Below are positions 60,037-64,000 of a DNA stretch of 64,000 bases, one piece after another. Origin of the DNA: Paractinoplanes toevensis (GTDB lineage: Bacteria; Actinomycetota; Actinomycetes; Mycobacteriales; Micromonosporaceae); NCBI RefSeq assembly GCF_018332695.1, contig NZ_BOQN01000022.1:86244-150243 (forward strand), written 5' to 3'. Numbering within the stretch: position 1 is the stretch's first letter; every line of letters starts with the position of its first letter. Below the pieces are notes generated by a model that was not told the DNA's origin, ran no database searches, and saw nothing but the letters and a program-made list of their open reading frames with translations. The position numbers were made by a program, and so were the translations under genes.

Positions 60037-60680
60037 GGCTCTGTTGCGTTGCGAGATTGCTGGACGTGATGAGCCCTGCCGGGCCGGGTGTCAGATCGCT
60101 TGGGCGAGTTCGATGAAGGCCGCGACGAGCCGCAGCGTGGGACGCGCGTCTTCCGCGAGTTCGTGGTGGCCGCGGCGCAGGTTCTGCACGAAGGCGTGCC
60201 CGGTGATCGCCACCTGTGCAGTTCGATCAGTCTGTAGTCCCCGCATCGGTCGCAGCCGGCGTTTGAGTCGACCGTGGTCGGCTTCTATCGGGTACGTCGA
60301 TGACGTGGCCGTACTGATCGACGGCCCGGTAGACGTAGCGCCACACCCCGTTGACCTTGACGTAGGTCTCGTCGACGAACCACCGGTCGCCCGGCGCGTG
60401 CCGTGCGAATCGCGCGGCGTCAGCCAGCGACGGCGTGCCGCTGTACCCAGGTCGACCGGGACGTGATCGACCTCGATCCCGCGTTCGGCGAGCAGTTCCT
60501 CGACGTCGCGGTACGACAGGCCATAGCGCAGGTACCAGCGCACCGCCAGCACGATCACCTCGCCGGGGAACCGGAACCCGGCGAACGCCGAGCGGGCAGG
60601 ACACCCTGGGACGAGACCGTACTACCGACTTCATCGGTCAACTTTGCCTCGATCCGCCCAACGGTCAACGCAACGGACCC
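60037..60680 (-). mobile_element. IS6-family insertion sequence, degenerate copy with inverted repeats
   Basis: Ends: GGCTCTGTTGCGTTG at 60037 and CAACGCAACGGACCC ending at 60680, complementary in 13 of 15 bases. Between them, on the minus strand, an IS6 transposase can be read: FAGFRFPGEVIVLAVRWYLR, YGLSYRDVEELLAERGIEVD, then in another frame LADAARFARHAPGDRWFVDE and TYVKVNGVWRYVYRAVDQYG. It next jumps to IEADHGRLKRRLRPMRGLQT and AFVQNLRRGHHELA. One frameshift (about 60450) and a deletion of roughly 70 codons, including the second catalytic Asp region, make it inactive. I see no flanking target duplication. Confidence 0.82.
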
Positions 60681-60930
60681 CTTCCGCCCATGACCGGCCT
60701 CCCTCCGAGGAGAACTGCATCCCCGCAATACGAACGAACGGAAGCCGCGCGTCGCGTCTCGGCGGACCGGGGTCGGACAAGCGGTCGGGCAGGCCCCGAC
60801 GGCCCAGGCGTTCCTGTTGTCCGGCGCCGCGGCCGGCATCACCGGCGCCTGATCGATGGCGGGGCGGCTCGAGGTCGCCCGAACCCGCCTCCGGGGCGGG
60901 TCGGGATCATCGATCGGATTGTTCGCTGAT

Positions 60931-60942
60931 CGTAATATTACG
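60931..60942. promoter_or_regulatory. Palindrome CGTAATATTACG before the TetR gene at 61006
   Basis: A perfect 12-bp palindrome continuing into TACGT, 63 bp upstream of the TetR start and next to the -10-like TATAGT. Likely autoregulatory operator of the downstream TetR protein. Confidence 0.6.
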
Positions 60943-61005
60943 TACGTCAGGCTATAGTTGCGGCTGGGTGCCGTAAGGCCCTTGGCGAGCGATTGGAGGT
61001 GCCCG

Positions 61006-61578
61006 GTGGCGCGTTACGACAAGGAGCACAAGCGGGCGACGCGGCAGCGGATCATCGAGGTGGCCGGTCATCGGTTCAAACAGGACGGTATCGATGGTTC
61101 TGGCGTCGCCATCTTGATGGCGGACGCGGGATTGACCAACGGTGCGTTCTACGCCCATTTTGCGTCCAAGGACGACCTGGTCACCAACGTGGTCGCCGAC
61201 CAGTTGGGCTCGCAGGCCGAGAGTTTCAGCGCGTTGCCGCCCGGCCGGGCGGGACTGGAAGAGTTCCTGCGCGAGTATCTGTCGCCGCAGCACCGGGACA
61301 ACCTCGCCGACGGATGCCCCTCCGCTGCACTGCTCGACGAGATCGGGCGCTGCCCGACCGCAACCAAGGACGCCTACACCGACGGTGCGCGGGTCATCGT
61401 GGACGAGATCGCCGGCCGTCTGGCTCCTGACGATCCGCAATCCGCGTGGGCGAAGGCGCTCGGACTTTTCACGATGGCGGTCGGCACACTGCAGCTGTCC
61501 CGCTCCCTGTCCGACCCGAAGTTCGCCGACGAGGTCCTCAAGTTGGGTATGCAGAACGCCCAGGAGTTCCTTCGCTGA
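61006..61578 (+). CDS. TetR-family transcriptional regulator
   Basis: 190 residues from the GTG at 61006, with GGAGG at 60995-60999. The helix-turn-helix reads ATRQRIIEVAGHRFKQDGID, GSGVAILMADAGLTNGAFYA, HFASKDDLVTNVVADQL. The C-terminal TetR_C_33-like domain contains GCPSAALLDEIGRCPTATKD and GLFTMAVGTLQLSRSLSDPK. It precedes, convergently, a hydrolase remnant and an MDR oxidoreductase. Regulators of this subgroup often control neighbouring oxidoreductases. A fragment of a close homologue occurs at about 62962-63045. Confidence 0.93.
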   Translation: MARYDKEHKRATRQRIIEVAGHRFKQDGIDGSGVAILMADAGLTNGAFYAHFASKDDLVTNVVADQLGSQAESFSALPPGRAGLEEFLREYLSPQHRDNLADGCPSAALLDEIGRCPTATKDAYTDGARVIVDEIAGRLAPDDPQSAWAKALGLFTMAVGTLQLSRSLSDPKFADEVLKLGMQNAQEFLR

Positions 61579-61604
61579 GCATGGCGCCGCAGCAGTCCGG
61601 ACTC

Positions 61605-61800
61605 CGTCCGGGCCTTGTCGGCGAACTGCGCGTGAAACTGGAAGATGCCGCCGTGCCCCGCGCTGGGGTAGATCACCAGTCGCTGTCCGGCAGCCGTCGT
61701 GCCCGGTCGAACGAGTTCCGGGTCGGCACCATCCGGTCGCCTTCGCCGTTGGCCACGAGTACGGGCGGGCCGATGACGGAGCCGTCCCGGCTGGGGACGG
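61605..61800 (-). pseudogene. Alpha/beta-hydrolase C-terminal remnant
   Basis: On the minus strand GPPVLVANGEGDRMVPTRNS, FDRARRLPDSD is followed one base out of frame by LVIYPSAGHGGIFQFHAQFA. This is the end of an alpha/beta-hydrolase: the GxxDxMVP acid loop and the SAGHGG histidine. The nucleophile half is missing. The single-base lesion and the truncation show it is dead. It lies between convergent TetR and MDR genes. Confidence 0.6.
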
Positions 61801-61832
61801 TCAACGGCAACGGGGCTGCACCGACGTCGTGG

Positions 61833-62825
61833 TCAGCGGATGATCACGATCTTGCCGTTGGCCTTGCCCTGCTCGACGTAGGCGAGGGCGTCGAGGGTCT
61901 CGTCGAAGTCGAAGGTGCGGTCGAGAACGGGGCGCAGCGTGCCGGCGTCGTACAGTGCTGCCAGGGCCTTGAGCTGGGTGCCGTCGGCGTGCATGAAGAA
62001 GAACGAGTACCGGACGCCCAGTCGCTTCGCCCGGCGGCGGACTTTGCGGCTGAGCAAGGCCATGACCGGTTTGAGCAGCGGCTGGCCGAGCTGTGCGGCG
62101 AAGGCCGGGTCGGGTGGGCCGACCACGCTGATGGCGAGTCCGCCGGGCTTGAGGACCGTCAGTGATTTTTCGAGACTGGCCGGGCCGAGGGAGTCGAGCA
62201 CGACGTCGTAGCCGTGGAGGACGTCGGTGAACTCGGTGGTGGTGTAGTCGATGGCTTCGTCGGCGCCGAGGTCTCGGACCTTGTCGAGGTCGCGGATGTG
62301 GGCGGTGGTGGCGACGTACGCGCCGAGATGTTTGGCGAACTGGATGACGGTCGAGCCGAGGCCCCCCGCGCCGGCGTGCACGAGCACCTTCTGCCCGGGG
62401 CGCACGCCGGCGAGGTCGACGAGGCTCTGCCAAGCGGCGAGCGCCACCAGCGGTACGGAGGATGCCTCGGCGAAGGAGAGTGAGGAGGGTTTGCGGGCCA
62501 CGTCGTCGGCGTCGATCGCGATCGATTCGGCGAAGGTGCCGGTCCGCAGGTCACGGGGTCGTGCGTAGATCTCGTCGCCGGGCTTGAATTCGTGCACGTC
62601 GGCGCCGACCCGGGTGATGATTCCGGCGACATCGTGGCCGAGGGTGAACGGGCGCTTGTACTTCAGCAGTTGCTTGAACTCGCCGTTGCGCACCATCATG
62701 TCGAGGGGGTTGACGCTGGCGGCCTTGACGTCGACCAGGACGTCACGAGGTCCTACCGGGGGTGTGGGGATGTCGGCCGCGCGGAGCCCGTCGGGTCCGT
62801 AGTGGGTGACGACGAAGGCCTTCAT
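61833..62825 (-). CDS. NADP-dependent MDR (quinone oxidoreductase-like) protein
   Basis: 330 residues from the ATG at 62825 with AGGAG 7 bp upstream. GroES-like domain: MKAFVVTHYGPDGLRAADIP, VKAASVNPLDMMVRNGEF, TLGHDVAGIITRVGADVHEF and KPGDEIYARP. Rossmann domain: QKVLVHAGAGGLGSTVIQFA, KHLGAYVATTA and DLGADEAIDYTTTEF. No zinc-ligand cysteines, so it belongs to the zinc-free quinone/enone reductase group. It should reduce activated double bonds or quinones with NADPH. Downstream of the crotonase on the same strand, separated by a TetR relic; the TetR at 61006 may regulate it. Confidence 0.92.
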   Translation of the reverse strand: MKAFVVTHYGPDGLRAADIPTPPVGPRDVLVDVKAASVNPLDMMVRNGEFKQLLKYKRPFTLGHDVAGIITRVGADVHEFKPGDEIYARPRDLRTGTFAESIAIDADDVARKPSSLSFAEASSVPLVALAAWQSLVDLAGVRPGQKVLVHAGAGGLGSTVIQFAKHLGAYVATTAHIRDLDKVRDLGADEAIDYTTTEFTDVLHGYDVVLDSLGPASLEKSLTVLKPGGLAISVVGPPDPAFAAQLGQPLLKPVMALLSRKVRRRAKRLGVRYSFFFMHADGTQLKALAALYDAGTLRPVLDRTFDFDETLDALAYVEQGKANGKIVIIR

Positions 62826-62961
62826 GTTGACTCCTGGTCGATCGATGGGGTGGAGTGCGCAGGAGCGCTCGCGATGGTCATGGCGTGGGGCAGGCGGCTG
62901 GATCTGTGCCCGGCCCGCGGCGTGTGCGCGGCGAATCGCCCCGGCACCGGCCACCAGCAGG

Positions 62962-63045
62962 GCTGATACCGGAGCCGTCGATGTCGTCCTGCTCGAACCG
63001 GTGTCCGGCCGTCTCGATGATTCGCCGCGGGTCGCCTGTTGGTGC
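62962..63045 (-). pseudogene. TetR helix-turn-helix fragment
   Basis: On the minus strand PRRIIETAGHRFEQDDIDGS is nearly the same as QRIIEVAGHRFKQDGIDGSG in the intact regulator at 61006. Only this first helix segment remains, followed by unrelated sequence. It suggests that a second, related TetR gene once stood between the MDR and crotonase genes and was deleted. Confidence 0.5.
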
Positions 63046-63089
63046 TGCGCCCCCGTACCGTGGCATTCGCAGGCCGGTCACGCGGGGAA

Positions 63090-63917
63090 TCAGATCTGCT
63101 GGTTGGCGACGGCGAGGTAGTCGCCCATGCGCAGTTCCACGTCGAGGCCCTTCTGTTCGGCGAGCTTTCCCATCTCCTGGGCGCGCGCCGCGAACGCGGG
63201 CGAGGTCAGCGACGCGGCGAATGCGGTGTACGCCGCGAGGAGTTCGGTCCGCGGCGGAAGCGTCACCTGGCTGATTTGCGCTTTGGCGGTCTGCAGCGTG
63301 CCCTTGTCAAACGATGCCAGGCGTGACGCCATCGCGTCGACGAAACCGTCCAGGTCGGCGTCGGGTACGGCCCGGGTCACCCAGCCGTATTGTCGTGCCG
63401 TGTCGGCGTCGTAGTCGTCGGCGGACAGCACGACTTCCAGGGCCCGGTCGCGGCCGAGCAGCCGGGTCAGGCGTTGGGTGCCCCCGCCGCCGGGGAGGAT
63501 GCCGATACCGACCTCCGGCTGGCCGAATACCGCCTGCTCGCGGCTGGCGTAGCGCAGATCGCACGCCAGGGCCAGCTCGTTACCCGCGCCGCGGGTCCGG
63601 CCGCGGATCGAGGCGATGCTGATGAACGGCGCCGTGGACAGCCGCTCGACAAGGTCGATCCAGGCGGGCGTGGCGTCCGCGTCCTGGGTCAGCAGCTCGC
63701 CGGCTTGGGCGAGATCGAAGTGGTTGATGAAGAAGCCGGGCGTGTCGCTGGTGAAGACGACGACCTGAACCTGCGGATCGTCGCTGAACTGGGTGACCAC
63801 CTCGCGCAGCCGGTGGACGGTCTCCGGAACCATCAGGTTCACCGGCGGGTTCGCGAACGTGACAGTGCGGATCTTGGGTGTCGGTGCTTGCACGCTGATC
63901 GTGCTGGGCTGGGTCAT
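63090..63917 (-). CDS. Enoyl-CoA hydratase/isomerase (crotonase) family protein
   Basis: 275 residues. Crotonase motifs: VTFANPPVNLMVPETVHRLR, VVVFTSDTPGFFINHFDLAQ, oxyanion-hole segments SIRGRTRGAGNELALACDLR and FGQPEVGIGILPGGGGTQRL, then LLGRDRALEVVLSADDYDAD and AMASRLASFDKGTLQTAKAQ. The usual catalytic glutamates of enoyl-CoA hydratase are not both obvious (positions read GGGGTQRL and QPEVGIG), so isomerase, hydrolase or another CoA-ester reaction is possible. First visible gene of a minus-strand series with the MDR gene. The preceding 83 bases to the window edge contain no identifiable feature. Confidence 0.88.
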   Translation of the reverse strand: MTQPSTISVQAPTPKIRTVTFANPPVNLMVPETVHRLREVVTQFSDDPQVQVVVFTSDTPGFFINHFDLAQAGELLTQDADATPAWIDLVERLSTAPFISIASIRGRTRGAGNELALACDLRYASREQAVFGQPEVGIGILPGGGGTQRLTRLLGRDRALEVVLSADDYDADTARQYGWVTRAVPDADLDGFVDAMASRLASFDKGTLQTAKAQISQVTLPPRTELLAAYTAFAASLTSPAFAARAQEMGKLAEQKGLDVELRMGDYLAVANQQI

Positions 63918-64000
63918 CTCGGTTCCCTTGAGGTGTCGGGTCGGGGAGGGCTTTCCGGCCGTGGTGAGGCGAGGCGGCGGCCTGCCGATACGGCCCGTTC

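Noticed and set aside
1..64000. CRISPR array or rRNA genes
   Set aside because: No regularly spaced repeats and no rRNA-like stretches were found when reading the window.

Overview
The window is very GC-rich and its genes are densely packed, with many 4-bp ATGA overlaps, strong GC bias at third codon positions and frequent GTG starts. LacI, FadR, TetR and LAL-type LuxR regulators, CBM2-tagged secreted hydrolases, a CebR-type box and a methyl-accepting chemotaxis protein all point to a plant-biomass-degrading actinomycete. The family Micromonosporaceae, in particular an Actinoplanes-like genus with motile spores, fits best. This is inference from gene content; no rRNA or complete tRNA is present to settle it.

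Layout. (1) 0-7.3 kb: AraC regulator with the start of an SDR gene cut by the window edge, a ferritin-like protein, a large LAL regulator, an LtrA membrane protein and a PmtA-like methyltransferase, with three shortened relics (XdhC tail, alpha/beta-hydrolase, ABM monooxygenase). (2) 7.7-13.5 kb: a truncated, frameshifted L-fuconate dehydratase, an intact CUT2-type sugar ABC transporter and a FadR-type regulator. (3) 13.6-14.8 kb: three decayed genes (GH42, GRP sugar permease, MDR oxidoreductase). (4) 14.8-21.3 kb: an operon of three secreted CBM2 enzymes (GH54, GH141-like, GH59) behind a perfect CebR-type box. (5) 23-26.8 kb: secreted GH75 chitosanase-CBM35 and GH30-CBM6. (6) 27.1-32.1 kb: remnant of an integrative element, with the 3' half of tRNA-Pro(GGG), a frameshifted tyrosine integrase, an intact Uma2 nuclease and broken JetA/JetB (Wadjet-like) genes that run directly into the 3' end of an aldehyde dehydrogenase gene. 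(7) 33.1-39 kb: GH2 with a divergent LacI regulator and a large palindrome between them, a type-B carboxylesterase and a nucleoside hydrolase. (8) 39-49 kb: TetR regulator and divergent six-gene transporter/hydrolase operon (oligopeptide-type ABC, GH3, GH43) with a tiny coupling ORF inside it. (9) 49-53 kb: MCP and CHASE histidine kinase. (10) 53-64 kb: decayed genes and IS remnants (IS21, ISL3, IS6), a large orphan protein, TetR/SnoaL, PrsW, a second TetR, an MDR oxidoreductase and a crotonase.

How it works together. The intact genes form at least four local sensing-and-use modules for plant and fungal polysaccharides. Secreted enzymes (GH54, GH141-like, GH59, GH75, GH30) would cut polymers outside the cell. 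ABC systems import the products, and GH2, GH3 and GH43, which lack signal peptides, finish the oligosaccharides inside. Each module has its own regulator or palindromic operator. Between the modules lies an unusually high density of pseudogenes and IS debris, so the region looks like an accessory part of the chromosome under active turnover. The best candidates for something new are the CebR-box operon combining GH54, GH141-like and GH59 enzymes, the repeat-derived 27-residue coupling ORF, the tRNA-Pro element carrying Wadjet-like relics, and the unassigned 559-residue protein.
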